The notes beneath the pieces were generated by a model that saw only the letters and a list, made by a program, of their open reading frames with translations, was not told the DNA's origin and did not search any database. A stretch of 64,000 nucleotides of DNA, taken from contig NZ_QICJ01000002.1 in NCBI RefSeq assembly GCF_003201105.1, positions 62,001 through 126,000 of the forward strand, given 5' to 3'. Below are positions 16,006 to 26,849 of this stretch, piece by piece. Position 1 is the stretch's first letter, and the number at the start of each line of letters is the position of its first letter. Origin of the DNA: Dyella sp. AtDHG13 (GTDB lineage Bacteria > Pseudomonadota > Gammaproteobacteria > Xanthomonadales > Rhodanobacteraceae). The position numbers and the translations under genes were made by a program.

Positions 16006-16287
16006 ATGCGCACGTGGGCCACCCGCGAACGGAGCATCCCGTCGCTCGCCGAGCGAGCCGCCTTCGATGAGGCCGTCGCCATCTACACGCGCAAGGTGGC
16101 CGACTGCAGGCGCCGCCGGCTTCGCGCGGATCTGTTGCTGGTGCTGGCCTGCGTGATGCTTGCTGCGAGCGAGTCCTGCCCTCCGCTGCTGCGGTTCGCC
16201 ATGCTGCCGATAGCCTTTGGCGTGGCGTGGGCCGGCATCCATCTCGGCGAACGTGCGACGCGCGCACGCTCGCGCCTGCACTGGTAG
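16006..16287 (+). CDS. Small two-helix membrane protein, unknown function
   Basis: 93 residues. A basic, charged N-terminal half is followed by two hydrophobic segments (about 42-57, LLLVLACVMLAAS; about 62-80, RFAMLPIAFGVAWAGIHL) separated by a short loop containing Cys and Pro. AGGGGA lies 7 bases before the ATG, which supports translation. No family was recognised. It converges on the GIY-YIG-like gene 6 bp away. Confidence 0.6.
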   Translation: MRTWATRERSIPSLAERAAFDEAVAIYTRKVADCRRRRLRADLLLVLACVMLAASESCPPLLRFAMLPIAFGVAWAGIHLGERATRARSRLHW

Positions 16288-16293
16288 CGACGA

Positions 16294-16893
16294 TCAGGAC
16301 GATGCGCGCCAGGCCATGGCACCATCGGGGAAAAAACGCGCGAGCGGAAGACCGATGGCCTCGCAGGCATCCATCACGTAACGCAATGCGCGGGCCGCTT
16401 CGCCTCTCTGAAACTCCGCTGGCACGTTGAAGGCTTCGTATTCGATGGCATCCAGCATGCGAAGCGACCATTCGTACAAGCCATCGCCCTGGCTTTCGAA
16501 CCATTGCCGCAACCAGTCGCGCAGCGAATGCAGGGCCAGGCCTTCGCGCTCCGCCACGTCGCGCAGCGCGGCAGTGACGGCCGGATACACGCCACGAAAC
16601 CATTCGCTATAGCCGGCGGCGGCATCCGGAACCACCAGCGGCGCGGGCGAGCGTTGTTCGGCGTGGCGCAGGATGATGTCGCGCTCGATCTGCCGCGCCT
16701 GCGCCAGCCGCGTTTCCAGCAGATAGCCGCGATCCAGGTCGAACACCTCGAAGAAGCGCCGGTGCAGCGTGCGCAGCCGCACCAGCGGCTGCCGCGAGAA
16801 TCCGACCTTCAGCAGATCCTGCTCCCGCCAGGGGAACAGGTAGACATAGGTACGCCCCTTGCCGAGCGTCCTGGGCATGACGAACTCGTCCAT
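16294..16893 (-). CDS. GIY-YIG/T5orf172-like domain protein
   Basis: 199 residues. The N-terminus (TYVYLFPWREQDLLKVGFSR, then P-LVRLRTLH) matches the start of GIY-YIG-type nuclease domains of the T5orf172/Mug113 group: a Y-x-Y strand, then K-V-G-F-S and a conserved Arg. Residues from about 80 onward are helical and unfamiliar. The remaining catalytic residues of the fold were not located with certainty, so nuclease activity is uncertain. It appears to be a single-gene unit. Confidence 0.6.
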   Translation of the reverse strand: MDEFVMPRTLGKGRTYVYLFPWREQDLLKVGFSRQPLVRLRTLHRRFFEVFDLDRGYLLETRLAQARQIERDIILRHAEQRSPAPLVVPDAAAGYSEWFRGVYPAVTAALRDVAEREGLALHSLRDWLRQWFESQGDGLYEWSLRMLDAIEYEAFNVPAEFQRGEAARALRYVMDACEAIGLPLARFFPDGAMAWRASS

Positions 16894-16941
16894 GGCGCGA
16901 TCATCGCATCAACCCGTGAAAGCCGGCGTCGATGGGCGGCT

Positions 16942-17685
16942 TCAATGCTCCCTGTCCAGCCTCAGGTCGTTGAACTTGCGCCGCTCGATCAGCGTCTCGA
17001 TCTTGCCGTGGCTGTCACGCTGGAACACGAAAAGATTCCGCTCGTCATCCGTGCCCATGAACACATCCTTCGCCACCGGCTGCAAGGTCTTCACCGGGCC
17101 GCCCGCGCGCGTCGTGTAGCTCAGCACGCCGTGATCGACGGATACGGTCCACGCGCGGTCGGGCGCGTAGCGATACGTCCCGGCATAGTCACCAGGCACG
17201 AGGCCCGGCACGTCGAGCGGTGGCGGCTCGGTGGGAATGGTGACGTCCTGCGCGCCCACCAGCCTCCATTGGCCCGACTGCTTCACGAACGTGAGCAGCG
17301 ACCGGTAGCGCACCACGAAGGACTGGCCGAAATAGCTCTCGCGCTCGTACTCCTCGACACTGAGCAAGGCCGTATCGCCGTATAGCCAGGCATGCGGATC
17401 ACGCATCTCGATGCTCCCCGAGATGCCGGCGGGAAAAGGACGCAGCGACGCGATGGTTTCCGCCTTGCCAGCCACCCATCCGAACTCGTCGATGGTGACG
17501 GCATCGTCCGCCGCCCATTTTTCCCAGGCCGCCTTGTCGCCCGAGGGAAGCGCGTCCATCAGTACCTGCGTGATCCTGACCAGCTCGTCACGCACGGGCA
17601 CCGGCGCCTCTTTCGCGTATGCGCACGACAGCGCCACGCTTGCGCCGAAAGCGAACAGCCCGTTCGTCAGCCATCGTGCCCGCAT
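16942..17685 (-). CDS. Secreted DUF4440/NTF2-like protein
   Basis: 247 residues with a signal peptide ending near SCAYA/KE. Residues 30-150 look like a SnoaL/DUF4440 NTF2-like fold (VRITQVLMDALPSGDKAAWE, then DDAVTIDEFGWVAGKAETIA). The C-terminal part (AGTYRYAPDRAWTVSVDHGV) resembles a lipocalin/DUF3471-like beta segment. The ATG at 17685 has GGGGAG 6 bases upstream; an open frame to 17829 has no signal. Function unknown; it is likely periplasmic. Confidence 0.68.
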   Translation of the reverse strand: MRARWLTNGLFAFGASVALSCAYAKEAPVPVRDELVRITQVLMDALPSGDKAAWEKWAADDAVTIDEFGWVAGKAETIASLRPFPAGISGSIEMRDPHAWLYGDTALLSVEEYERESYFGQSFVVRYRSLLTFVKQSGQWRLVGAQDVTIPTEPPPLDVPGLVPGDYAGTYRYAPDRAWTVSVDHGVLSYTTRAGGPVKTLQPVAKDVFMGTDDERNLFVFQRDSHGKIETLIERRKFNDLRLDREH

Positions 17686-17981
17686 TGCAGTCTCCCCGTG
17701 CGCGAGGCCAAGCATGCGCGGCGGCCGCGGCGGGCGCCCGTGCTTGAAGTCATTGCGGCGGAACAGCACCCCGTTCCAAAACTGACCTGGGTCAGAGCGG
17801 CCAGGCTTGGCTGCACAGGACACTGCCATTCGGCCATGAGACGCCGGCGAGCCTGCCCCGCGTCATCCGGCCGCAGAAGGTGCGGGCTTGATTCCCACGG
17901 CAACCGTATACAGTTCACCAACGTGCGCCGGCGCCTCGCAATAACGCACCGGCTCGCACGCTCACATCGAAAGACAGGATC

Positions 17982-18401
17982 ATGGCGCTATTCCCCACTG
18001 CAAACGAGATCGGCGTCGCCACGCTGGTCGACCGCTTTTACGACAAGGTCCGCGCGGACGCGGAGCTTGGCCCCGTGTTCAACGCCGCCATTGGCGACTG
18101 GACCACGCACAAGCAGACGCTGCGCGACTTCTGGTCTTCCGTGATCCTGCGAACGGGCCGCTACCAGGGCAACCCGATGGGTGCGCATCGCGCCCTGCCC
18201 GCCTTTCCGCAGGCTCTGTTTCATCGCTGGCTGGAACTGTGGCGGGAAACCGCCCGCGAGGTCTTCGAGCCACCGGCGTCGGAGCTTTTCATCAGCACCG
18301 CCGAGCGCATCGCACAAAGCCTGAGCATGGGCATCGGCCTGGGGCGCTTGACGCTGGAACATCCGTCCCGCGTCCTGGGGCCGCTGCACATCGCGCCTTG
18401 A
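17982..18401 (+). CDS. Group III truncated hemoglobin
   Basis: 139 residues aligning with Campylobacter Ctb. The B10 Tyr is in RFYDKVRAD (Tyr20), the distal-side His is in THK (His43), and the proximal F8 His is in GNPMGAHRALP (His69). These small globins bind heme and oxygen and have been tied to respiration under low oxygen or nitrosative stress. The gene stands alone, convergent on dnaE2 with 4 bp between stops. No regulator site was seen upstream. Confidence 0.88.
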   Translation: MALFPTANEIGVATLVDRFYDKVRADAELGPVFNAAIGDWTTHKQTLRDFWSSVILRTGRYQGNPMGAHRALPAFPQALFHRWLELWRETAREVFEPPASELFISTAERIAQSLSMGIGLGRLTLEHPSRVLGPLHIAP

Positions 18402-18405
18402 TCCC

Positions 18406-21400
18406 TCAGTGAAAATCGCGCGAGCGGGTGTCGAGCGAGCCCAGCAGCTCGCTCAGGTCGTGCAGGCGATGCGCGATGAGATGGCTTACGCCATCCACCT
18501 GCTCCCAGCGGCCATCCACGGCCAGCAGCCGTGATTCAAGGAAGATCCGGCGCTGACGCTCGGCCACGTGGCTCCACACCACCACGTTGATGGGGCCGAA
18601 CTCGTCTTCCAGGGTGACGAAGGTGACGCCGCTCGCCGTCTGCGGGCGTTGACGCTGCGTCACCAGTCCGGCCGCGCGCACATGACTGGCATGCGGCCGA
18701 TGCTGCAGGCTGCGCGAATCCACGCAGCGCGCCGCACGCAGGCGCGTGCGTATCTGCTGCACGGGATGCGGCCCAAGGCTGAGACCCAGGCGTGCGTAAT
18801 CGGCCAGCGTGCTTTCGCTTTGCGATGGCGGCGGCAGGGCCACGTCGTCTTCCTTTGGGCTTGCGTAGCCAAACAGCGGCAGTTGCGCCTCGATGCCGGC
18901 CATGGCCCAGCGCGCGCGGTGGCGATGCCCTGCCAGCCCGCGCAAGGCATCCGCCTCGGCCAGCGCTTCCTGCTGGTGGCGGTTGAGTCCGGCGCGGGCG
19001 CACAGATCGGCGACATCCTCGAAAGGCCGGCGCGCGCGCGCGATCATCAGGTGCTCCATCACGTCCTGGCGGCATCCACGCACCTGCCGAAAGCCCAGCC
19101 GCAATGCGAAGCCGCCCCACGACGAGGGATCGTCCTCCAGCGTGTTGTCCCAGTCGCTATGGCGCACGTCCACCGGCCGCACCTTGATGCCATGGCGCTG
19201 CGTGTCCTGCACGATCTGGCTGGGTGCGTAGAAGCCCATCGGCTGCGCATTGAGCAAGGCGCACATGAAGGCGGCGCGGTAGTGGCACTTGAGCCAGCAA
19301 CTGGCGTAGACCAGCAAGGCGAAGCTCGCCGCGTGGCTTTCGGGAAAACCATAGGAGCCAAAGCCCTTGATCTGCTCGAACAGGCGCGCGGCGAATTCCT
19401 CCGTGAAACCGTTCTTCAGCATGCCGGCCATCAGCCTTTGCCGGTGGATTTCCATGTCGCCATTGCGCCGCCATGCTGCCATCGAGCGGCGCAACTCATC
19501 CGCCTGACCGGGCGTATATTCGGCCGCCTCGATGGCCAGCTTCATCACCTGCTCCTGGAACAGCGGCACGCCCAGGGTGCGCTCGAACACGCTGCGCAGT
19601 TTTTCCGAGGGATAGGTGACCTCCTCCTCGCCGCGCTTGCGGCGCAGGTACGGATGCACCATGTCGCCCTGGATGGGGCCCGGACGCACGATGGCCACCT
19701 GGATCACCAGGTCGTAGAAATTCTTCGGCTGATGCCGCGGCAGCATCGCCATCTGCGCGCGCGATTCGATCTGGAACACGCCGATGGTGTCGGCGCGCTG
19801 GATCAGCGCATAGGTCGCCGGATCGTCCGGCGGAATCGACGCCAGCGTTTCCACGCGGCCATGATGGCGCTGCAGCAGGTCCAGGCATTTGCGGATGCAG
19901 GTGAGCATGCCCAGCGCCAGGCAATCGACCTTCAGCAGGCGCATGGTGTCCAGGTCGTCCTTGTCCCACTGGATGATGGTGCGGTCGGGCATGGAGGCAT
20001 TCTCGACCGGCACCAGATGCGACAGCGGCTGGTCGGAGATGACGAAGCCGCCCACATGCTGGGACAGGTGGCGCGGAAAACCGATCAGTTCCGCCGTGAG
20101 CACGAGCACGCGGCGCAGCAAGGGACTCTCGGGATCGAAGCCGCGCTCGCGCAGGCGGCCGTCCAATGGATCGCTGCCATCCTCCCAGGCGAAAGTGCGC
20201 GACAGCAGGTCGATCTGGTCCGACGGCAGGCCGAGGGCGCGCGCCACGTCGCGCACGGCGCTGCGGCCACGGTAGCTGATCACCGTGGCGGCCAGCGCGG
20301 CACGCTCGCGTCCATATTTGCTGTAGATGTGCTGGATGACTTCTTCGCGCCGCTCGTGCTCGAAGTCGATGTCGATGTCCGGCGGCTCGTCGCGCTCGGC
20401 CGAGATGAAGCGCTCCACCAGCAGCGTGGTGGTGTCCGGGTTCACCGCCGTTACGCCCAGCGCGTAGCACACGGCCGAGTTCGCCGCCGAACCGCGTCCC
20501 TGGCAGAGGATGTCCTGGCTTCGCGCGAACGCCACGATCTCCTGCACGGTTAGGAAGTACGACTCGTACTTCAGCTGTTCGACCAGTTTCAACTCATGCT
20601 CGACCTGATTCTTCACCTTGCCGGGCACGCCTTGCGGGTAGCGCCAGCGCAGGCCGTCTTCCGTCAGCTTGCGCAGCCAGGTGGTCGGCGTCTCGCCCTC
20701 CGGCACCAGCTCGGCGGGATAGCGATAGCGGATGTCCGTCATCACGAAATGGCAGCGCTCGGCGATGCGCACGCTTTCGGCCATCAGCTCCGCCGGATAG
20801 ACCGCCGATAAAGCCTCGCGCGTGCGCAGGTGGCGCTCGCCATTGGGAAACAGCAGATCACCCGCCTCGGCCACGGTGCGGTGGTGGCGAATCGCCGTCA
20901 TCACGTCCTGCAGCGCGCGGCGGCGGCGCACGTGCATGTGCACGTCGCCGGTCGCCACCATGGGCAAGGCGAGCGATTGCCCCAATGCGGACAAGTCGGC
21001 GAGACGGCGAGCGTCATCGGGGCCGCGATGCAGTTCGACGGCCAGCCACAGGCGCCCCTCGAACAATGCCCGCAACCACTCGCCATGCGACGGCTGCAAC
21101 TCGGCACCGGGCAACCACAAGGCCAGCGTGCCGGGCAGGCCATCCGCAAAATCCTCGCGCGTCACGCGGTACGAGCCTTTTTCCGCCACGCGCCGGCCAC
21201 GCGTGATGAGCGCACACAGGGCGGTATAGCCTTGCAGGTTCTCGCACAGCAGCACCAGCCTGGGGCCGTGCTCGACCTGGAATTCCGCGCCGACGATCAG
21301 CGGCAGGCCGGTATCGCGCGAGGCCTCGTAAGCGCGCACGATGCCGGCCAGCGAGCATTCGTCGGTGATCGCCAGGGCGCGATAGCCGCATTCCTTCGCC

Positions 21401-21483
21401 CGCTCGAACAGCTCACGTGCGCTCGATGCGCCACGCTGGAACGAGAAGTTCGACAGGCAATGCAGTTCGGCGTAGGCGTTCAT
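18406..21483 (-). CDS. dnaE2: Error-prone DNA polymerase DnaE2 (ImuC)
   Basis: 1025 residues. N-terminal PHP domain ([18 protein letters not shown]), the C-family polymerase core with the catalytic acidic motif [15 protein letters not shown], a helix-hairpin-helix region, and a C-terminal OB-fold domain ([20 protein letters not shown]). Family length is about 1030-1080, so it is complete. It is the active polymerase of the ImuA-ImuB-DnaE2 mutasome that copies damaged DNA. The ATG at 21483 gives the canonical start MNAYAELHC; the frame to 21687 is not conserved in character. Last gene of the operon, 85 bp after imuB, with a REP-like hairpin in the gap. Confidence 0.95.
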   Translation of the reverse strand: MNAYAELHCLSNFSFQRGASSARELFERAKECGYRALAITDECSLAGIVRAYEASRDTGLPLIVGAEFQVEHGPRLVLLCENLQGYTALCALITRGRRVAEKGSYRVTREDFADGLPGTLALWLPGAELQPSHGEWLRALFEGRLWLAVELHRGPDDARRLADLSALGQSLALPMVATGDVHMHVRRRRALQDVMTAIRHHRTVAEAGDLLFPNGERHLRTREALSAVYPAELMAESVRIAERCHFVMTDIRYRYPAELVPEGETPTTWLRKLTEDGLRWRYPQGVPGKVKNQVEHELKLVEQLKYESYFLTVQEIVAFARSQDILCQGRGSAANSAVCYALGVTAVNPDTTTLLVERFISAERDEPPDIDIDFEHERREEVIQHIYSKYGRERAALAATVISYRGRSAVRDVARALGLPSDQIDLLSRTFAWEDGSDPLDGRLRERGFDPESPLLRRVLVLTAELIGFPRHLSQHVGGFVISDQPLSHLVPVENASMPDRTIIQWDKDDLDTMRLLKVDCLALGMLTCIRKCLDLLQRHHGRVETLASIPPDDPATYALIQRADTIGVFQIESRAQMAMLPRHQPKNFYDLVIQVAIVRPGPIQGDMVHPYLRRKRGEEEVTYPSEKLRSVFERTLGVPLFQEQVMKLAIEAAEYTPGQADELRRSMAAWRRNGDMEIHRQRLMAGMLKNGFTEEFAARLFEQIKGFGSYGFPESHAASFALLVYASCWLKCHYRAAFMCALLNAQPMGFYAPSQIVQDTQRHGIKVRPVDVRHSDWDNTLEDDPSSWGGFALRLGFRQVRGCRQDVMEHLMIARARRPFEDVADLCARAGLNRHQQEALAEADALRGLAGHRHRARWAMAGIEAQLPLFGYASPKEDDVALPPPSQSESTLADYARLGLSLGPHPVQQIRTRLRAARCVDSRSLQHRPHASHVRAAGLVTQRQRPQTASGVTFVTLEDEFGPINVVVWSHVAERQRRIFLESRLLAVDGRWEQVDGVSHLIAHRLHDLSELLGSLDTRSRDFH

Positions 21484-21524
21484 GGGCGGGGTTTCTCGGC
21501 TGCCCCGCACGCTTCTTCCATCAC

Positions 21525-21538
21525 CCCGCGAAAGCGGG
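21525..21538. repeat. Single REP-like hairpin between imuB and dnaE2
   Basis: CCCGC-GAAA-GCGGG with flanking AAT. This is one unit of the same repeat family as the perfect pair at 25478-25576. It lies in the 85-bp imuB-dnaE2 gap, where it may tune relative expression or RNA stability. Confidence 0.55.
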
Positions 21539-21568
21539 AATGGCGGCGCCTTTGAAGACACGTGCAGG

Positions 21569-22981
21569 TCATGCAAACCACCCATGCAGCATCCAGTTCC
21601 CGGGCTCGCCCGGCGCGCAGAACACCCAGGCGCATTGCCCTTGCGCGGTGCGCACCACGTAGTAATCACGGCGTATGTCGCCGCCATCCCACCAGCCGGT
21701 TTCCAGGCGTTCGGGACCGGCCAGCACTTCCGGTGGCGGGCCGCGCAGAGGGCAAGGCGTGTCCAGCAGCCAGGTCGGGCGCGGCAGGGTTTCCGGTGAC
21801 GTGGCCCATGACGCTGTCACGGATGCGCTCTGCGCTTTCTCGGGCCGCGGATCCACCGTGCGGCGCAAATGCTGGATGGCCTGCTCGCCCAGCCGCGCGC
21901 GCAGGCGCTCGCGCAATTGCTCCAGCGGCACGGCATTGACCGGCCGTGTATCGAACAGGTCGCGTCCTGCCGGCACGAACGGCGGCAGTTCGCGCGCCAC
22001 CAGCCGCATGGCCGTGACCGGTTGCGACAGCTCGAGCCGGTCGAGGCGGCCGCGCGCGCAATCGAACAGCAAGGCGGCATCGCGTGCCGCCGTGAGCATG
22101 CCCACCGTGACGCGCGTCGGCGCGCCGCTGCGGTGTTCCAGTTCCAGCTCAAAACGCTGCACGCCGCCGTCGCGGCCGGCCAGATACGCCGCCAGATCGC
22201 CGGTGAGGCGTCGCAGCGGAAACACCAGCGCCTCGACGTGTTCGATCTCGTGCGTCCACTCCATGCGCTGCTCGAACGCGTCGGGCGGGCGATAGCTGTC
22301 CATGGGCGTTGGCTCGTCGCCGGTGAGGCGATCGAGCTGGGCCACCAGTTCACCGCCAAAGCGGCGCTGCAAGCCGGCGCGTGGCAGCTTGAACACCTGC
22401 CCCAGCGTGCGGATGCCCATCGACGGCAGGCCTTGCGTGGCCTCCGCCGGCAGGCGCGCGCGTGCGATGGGCACGGGCGACAGCGCCTCGCGCAGGATCT
22501 GCGGCGAGGTGACGGCCATGCCATCGTGCACGCCCGCCAGCACATAGGCGGCATGCGGCGTCGGCGCGAGCGCGATGCGATGGCGAAAGCCCAGTGATGT
22601 CAGGCCATCGCGCAACAAGGATTCAAAGCGTGGCCACGGCCCGAACAGGTTGAGGCTGCGGCTGATTTCCAGCACGACGGCATGTGCATACAGGCCAACC
22701 TCGGCGCTGTAGCCGTAGGCCCAGGCGGCGACCAGGCGATGCCAGCGGGCCTCGTCTTCGGCATCGTGCTCGACCATGGCGAACTGCTGCAGCAAGGCCT
22801 GCGCCGCCATGAGCCGCTGCCCGCGATAGATGCCCGCCGCACGCGCGGGTGCGTTGGCGGCGTGCACGATGCGCGCCTGCGCGGGGCCGCTAACCAGTAC
22901 CAGCGGTTCGTCCTCCGCAGGACGACGGCGAAGGACGCCATCCAGCGCCAGTTGCGGCAGCAGTATGCAAGCCCATAGCAC
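21569..22981 (-). CDS. imuB: Y-family polymerase-like protein ImuB
   Basis: 470 residues starting with [15 protein letters not shown] read from a GTG codon. AGGAGA lies 7 bases upstream, and the start is 11 bp after the imuA stop. Longer open sequence to 23272 simply runs through imuA in another frame. The palm of a DinB/UmuC-like polymerase is recognisable ([20 protein letters not shown]), but the catalytic acidic residues of active Y-family enzymes are replaced ([11 protein letters not shown] where DE motifs occur), as known for ImuB. It acts as a scaffold linking ImuA and DnaE2 to the sliding clamp. Confidence 0.92.
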   Translation of the reverse strand: MLWACILLPQLALDGVLRRRPAEDEPLVLVSGPAQARIVHAANAPARAAGIYRGQRLMAAQALLQQFAMVEHDAEDEARWHRLVAAWAYGYSAEVGLYAHAVVLEISRSLNLFGPWPRFESLLRDGLTSLGFRHRIALAPTPHAAYVLAGVHDGMAVTSPQILREALSPVPIARARLPAEATQGLPSMGIRTLGQVFKLPRAGLQRRFGGELVAQLDRLTGDEPTPMDSYRPPDAFEQRMEWTHEIEHVEALVFPLRRLTGDLAAYLAGRDGGVQRFELELEHRSGAPTRVTVGMLTAARDAALLFDCARGRLDRLELSQPVTAMRLVARELPPFVPAGRDLFDTRPVNAVPLEQLRERLRARLGEQAIQHLRRTVDPRPEKAQSASVTASWATSPETLPRPTWLLDTPCPLRGPPPEVLAGPERLETGWWDGGDIRRDYYVVRTAQGQCAWVFCAPGEPGNWMLHGWFA

Positions 22982-22992
22982 GGCGCTTTCTC

Positions 22993-23616
22993 CTAGGCCC
23001 AGCCGGAGGCCAGCGGCACCGCCTGCACCGGCGGGTTGCCGCCACGGCATTTGCGCACGCGCACCTGCCATGTCGGTGCGCTTTCCAGCTCCAGGCGCAA
23101 GGCCGCCGGCGAGGCCTGCGCCGCATGGCGGCGATCGCGGAACACGAAGGCCAGCGCCTTGCCGGTATCGGCCGCCACCTGCAGGCGGCGCAGCGAGCGG
23201 TCGTCCGCCTTCATGGGCCACGCCAGCACGGCGGCGCAACTGGCGGAACGCAGGCATTGCTCGGCCGCCCACAGTGCGTCGCGCTCGTCCGCCTGCACGA
23301 TGTCCACGCGCGACATCACCACGCCGCGCGCTTCCCAGCCCGCCACGTAAGGCACGTAGGGCGGCGAAATCACCATCACGGGGCGACCCTCGCGCGTCAG
23401 CCGCGCCAGCGTGGGCAGCACCAGCTGCAGCTCGCCCACGCCATCGGCGGGCAGCAGAATCTCGGTCAACGCATGCTCGGGCCAGCCGCCGCTCGGCAGC
23501 ACCGCATCGAGCATCGGCCAGCCGGTGGGCTGGGTGCCCGAGGGCGCGGGAACGGCGCGCCCGTGCCAGACCTGGCGGCTATGCAAGAGCGAATCGAGCG
23601 CAAGCACTTGGCCCAT
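22993..23616 (-). CDS. imuA: Translesion synthesis-associated protein ImuA
   Basis: 207 residues, RecA/SulA-like. Recognised by GWPMLDAVLPSGGWPEHALT, LPTLARLTREGRPVMVISPP and RRLQVAADTGKALAFVFR. The Walker A is degenerate (GVGELQL), as usual in this family. It works with ImuB and DnaE2 in damage-induced mutagenesis. It is 7 bp after the UmuD-like protease gene and 11 bp before the GTG start of imuB, so the four genes form one operon. Confidence 0.92.
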   Translation of the reverse strand: MGQVLALDSLLHSRQVWHGRAVPAPSGTQPTGWPMLDAVLPSGGWPEHALTEILLPADGVGELQLVLPTLARLTREGRPVMVISPPYVPYVAGWEARGVVMSRVDIVQADERDALWAAEQCLRSASCAAVLAWPMKADDRSLRRLQVAADTGKALAFVFRDRRHAAQASPAALRLELESAPTWQVRVRKCRGGNPPVQAVPLASGWA

Positions 23617-23623
23617 GACGCGA

Positions 23624-24193
23624 TCACCGCAAGCTGCGCAGGCAACGCGTGACGACGCCCCAGATGCTGAGCGTCTCGCCTTCGCGGAACACGATGGGCT
23701 TGAAGTGCGCGTTCTCCGGCAGCAGCGCCACGTGCCCGTCCACCTTGCCCAGGCGCTTGATGGTCAGCTCGTTGTTGACCACCGCCACCACGATGTCGCC
23801 CTGGCGCGGCGCGAGCGCGCGATCCACCAATACTTCGTCGCCGTCGAAGATGCCGGCGCCGATCATCGACCAACCCGACACGCGGATGATGAAGGTGCTC
23901 GGCTCATGGCCGGGCAGCACCAGATGCTGGTTGAGATCGACCACCTCGTCGACATCGTCTTCCGCCAGCGTGGGCACGCCGGCTGGCACGCGGCTGAGGA
24001 AGGCCGTCAACGCGACGGTCGACGGATCCAGCGAAACGGGGCGCGGCGCCTCCAGCGAAGCCGGGCTTCGATAGGCCTCCAGGTACGCCAGCACCGCCGG
24101 CACCTGGCTTTCAGGCACGCGGACACGCTGGCTCGGTTCACCGGCGGGACGGCCGGCACCAGGGCGGCGTCCACCGTGGTCGGAAGGAGGCAT
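23624..24193 (-). CDS. UmuD/LexA-like S24 autoprotease heading the imu operon
   Basis: 189 residues. The C-terminal S24 domain has Ser109 (SGWSM) and Lys146 (LTIKRL), 37 apart exactly as in UmuD and LexA, and a probable self-cleavage bond Ala71-Gly72 (VPAGVP). There is no LexA winged helix; instead residues 7-42 read GGRRPGAGRPAGEP followed by RVRVPESQVPAVLAYL, a beta strand plus helix reminiscent of ribbon-helix-helix proteins. It could act as UmuD in translesion synthesis, as a repressor cleaved under RecA, or both. First gene of the imu operon; a dyad lies 7 bp upstream and no good Shine-Dalgarno is visible. Confidence 0.85.
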   Translation of the reverse strand: MPPSDHGGRRPGAGRPAGEPSQRVRVPESQVPAVLAYLEAYRSPASLEAPRPVSLDPSTVALTAFLSRVPAGVPTLAEDDVDEVVDLNQHLVLPGHEPSTFIIRVSGWSMIGAGIFDGDEVLVDRALAPRQGDIVVAVVNNELTIKRLGKVDGHVALLPENAHFKPIVFREGETLSIWGVVTRCLRSLR

Positions 24194-24200
24194 AAGGCGA

Positions 24201-24225
24201 CTTGATTATCGGGACGACAATCAAG
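24201..24225. promoter_or_regulatory. Dyad operator before the imu operon
   Basis: CTTGATT at 24201-24207 and AATCAAG at 24219-24225, with 11 bases between. It lies immediately 5' of the UmuD-like gene start, so a bound protein would cover the promoter or ribosome site. It does not look like the usual gammaproteobacterial CTGT-N8-ACAG LexA box. Confidence 0.55.
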
Positions 24226-24304
24226 ATACCACGGCGGCGTTCTCACGGAGCGAGATTCAGCTTCCCACCCCGGCAAAACTCAAATGGCTGACCCCAAAGG
24301 AAAA

Positions 24305-25411
24305 TCAGGCATCCACGCCATACACCCGCCCCTTCCACTGGGAGCGCACGCCGCGCCAGTAGCGGATGGCCGAGCTCCAGGTCATGCCCAGGTACAGGGC
24401 CGCCCCCAGCGGCAGCAGCAGCGCCCACCACAGGGGCATCCGGTAGTACCTGAGCATGGGCAGGTAGCCCAGCATCATGGCGAGCAGCGCCGCCCAGGCC
24501 AGCGGCCAGACCTGCGGCGCCCCGAGCAAGGCCAGCGGCGCGCCGTAGGCGAGCAGGAACAGCACCGTCACCACCAGCAGCAACGTGGTCGAGTACCCCA
24601 GCTGGGTGAACGCCGAACGCGCCACCATGCGGTGGATCGACTCGAAGCTGCCATACGGCCGCAGGCTCACCACGTCGCGGCTCAACCCGATCCAGGTACG
24701 CCCACCCGCCAGCTTTACCTGGCGCGCGAGCGTGCAATCGTCGATCAGCGCATCGCGCAGGCTGGCGAAGGCGCCGATGCGCTCCAGCATGGCCGTATCC
24801 ACCAGGATGCATCCGCCCGCCCCTGCCGCCACCAGCGTGGAGCGCGAATTGGAAATGGCGAACGGATAAAGCAGCTTGAAGTAGTAGACGAACGCGGGCA
24901 ACAGCAGGCGATCCCAGAAACCGGTGCGGCGCAGGTCCGCCATGATCGAGACGAACTGGCGCTGCTCGCGCTGCTTGTGCGCCTGCAGGGTCGCCAGCAT
25001 GCCGGGGCGCAGTTCGATGTCCGCATCCAGCAGCAAGGTCAGCGGCGTGCGCACGTGCTGCCTGCCCTGCTCCAGCGCCCACAGCTTGCCGGCCCAGCCA
25101 TCCGGCAACGGCGCACCGGAAATCACGCGCACATTCGGGAAGGCATTCGCCACGGCGGCCGTGCCGTCGGTCGACTGGTCGTCGATCACGATGACCTGCA
25201 AGCCCTTGCCCTGCGCCTGCAGGCCACGCAAGGTCGTGCCGATCACATCGGCTTCGTTGCGCGCGGGAATCAGCACGGTGATGTCGCCGAGCGGTGCGCG
25301 CGACGACGGATCGGCCTCAAGATGCTCGCGCGTGCTCCATGGTCGCCACGGCACGAGCAGGAGCCCCAGCCACATCAGGAGAGGGATGATGGCGCAGATG
25401 TATAGCCACAT
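24305..25411 (-). CDS. hpnB: Hopanoid-associated glycosyltransferase HpnB
   Basis: 368 residues. A GT2 domain (about 40-240: VLIPARNEADVIGTTLRGLQ, DDQSTDGT, LLLDADIELRPG, RDALIDDCTLARQVK) is flanked by an N-terminal anchor helix and three or four C-terminal membrane helices. This layout is that of HpnB, found in hopanoid clusters but with no settled reaction. It lies about 195 bp after hpnH on the same strand, behind a strong inverted repeat, so its transcription may be partly uncoupled from idi-hpnH. Confidence 0.88.
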   Translation of the reverse strand: MWLYICAIIPLLMWLGLLLVPWRPWSTREHLEADPSSRAPLGDITVLIPARNEADVIGTTLRGLQAQGKGLQVIVIDDQSTDGTAAVANAFPNVRVISGAPLPDGWAGKLWALEQGRQHVRTPLTLLLDADIELRPGMLATLQAHKQREQRQFVSIMADLRRTGFWDRLLLPAFVYYFKLLYPFAISNSRSTLVAAGAGGCILVDTAMLERIGAFASLRDALIDDCTLARQVKLAGGRTWIGLSRDVVSLRPYGSFESIHRMVARSAFTQLGYSTTLLLVVTVLFLLAYGAPLALLGAPQVWPLAWAALLAMMLGYLPMLRYYRMPLWWALLLPLGAALYLGMTWSSAIRYWRGVRSQWKGRVYGVDA

Positions 25412-25477
25412 GGATTAGAGCCTGCTCAAGACCCGCAAAACGTCCTGGCCACCCACAACGCCTCGCCATCTATAATT

Positions 25478-25576
25478 CCTCACCGTCATTCCCGCGAAGG
25501 CGGGAATCCAGCGTCTTTACCTGATACAAAAGACCAAAGGCACTGGATTCCCGCCTTCGCGGGAATGACGGTGAGG
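25478..25576. repeat. Perfect 33-bp inverted repeat (REP/BIME-like) between hpnH and hpnB
   Basis: Arms at 25478-25510 and 25544-25576 are exact reverse complements over 33 bp, with a 33-base spacer. Each arm itself contains the hairpin ATTCCCGC-GAAG-GCGGGAAT. The unit belongs to a repeat family widespread in Xanthomonadales and other proteobacteria. In the message it would form a very stable stem, able to stop transcription or shield the hpnH 3' end. Confidence 0.88.
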
Positions 25577-25606
25577 GACATCCAGAATCACTAGAGGATC
25601 AAGCCC

Positions 25607-26749
<1,143 letters not shown>

Positions 26750-26849
26750 CGGAATCTCCTCATCGCTGATCGATGGATCGTTATGTGCCGCGCTAAACGC
26801 GCGAAGCACGGAATGCCATACGTCTACATCGTTGCACCGAGTATAGCGC

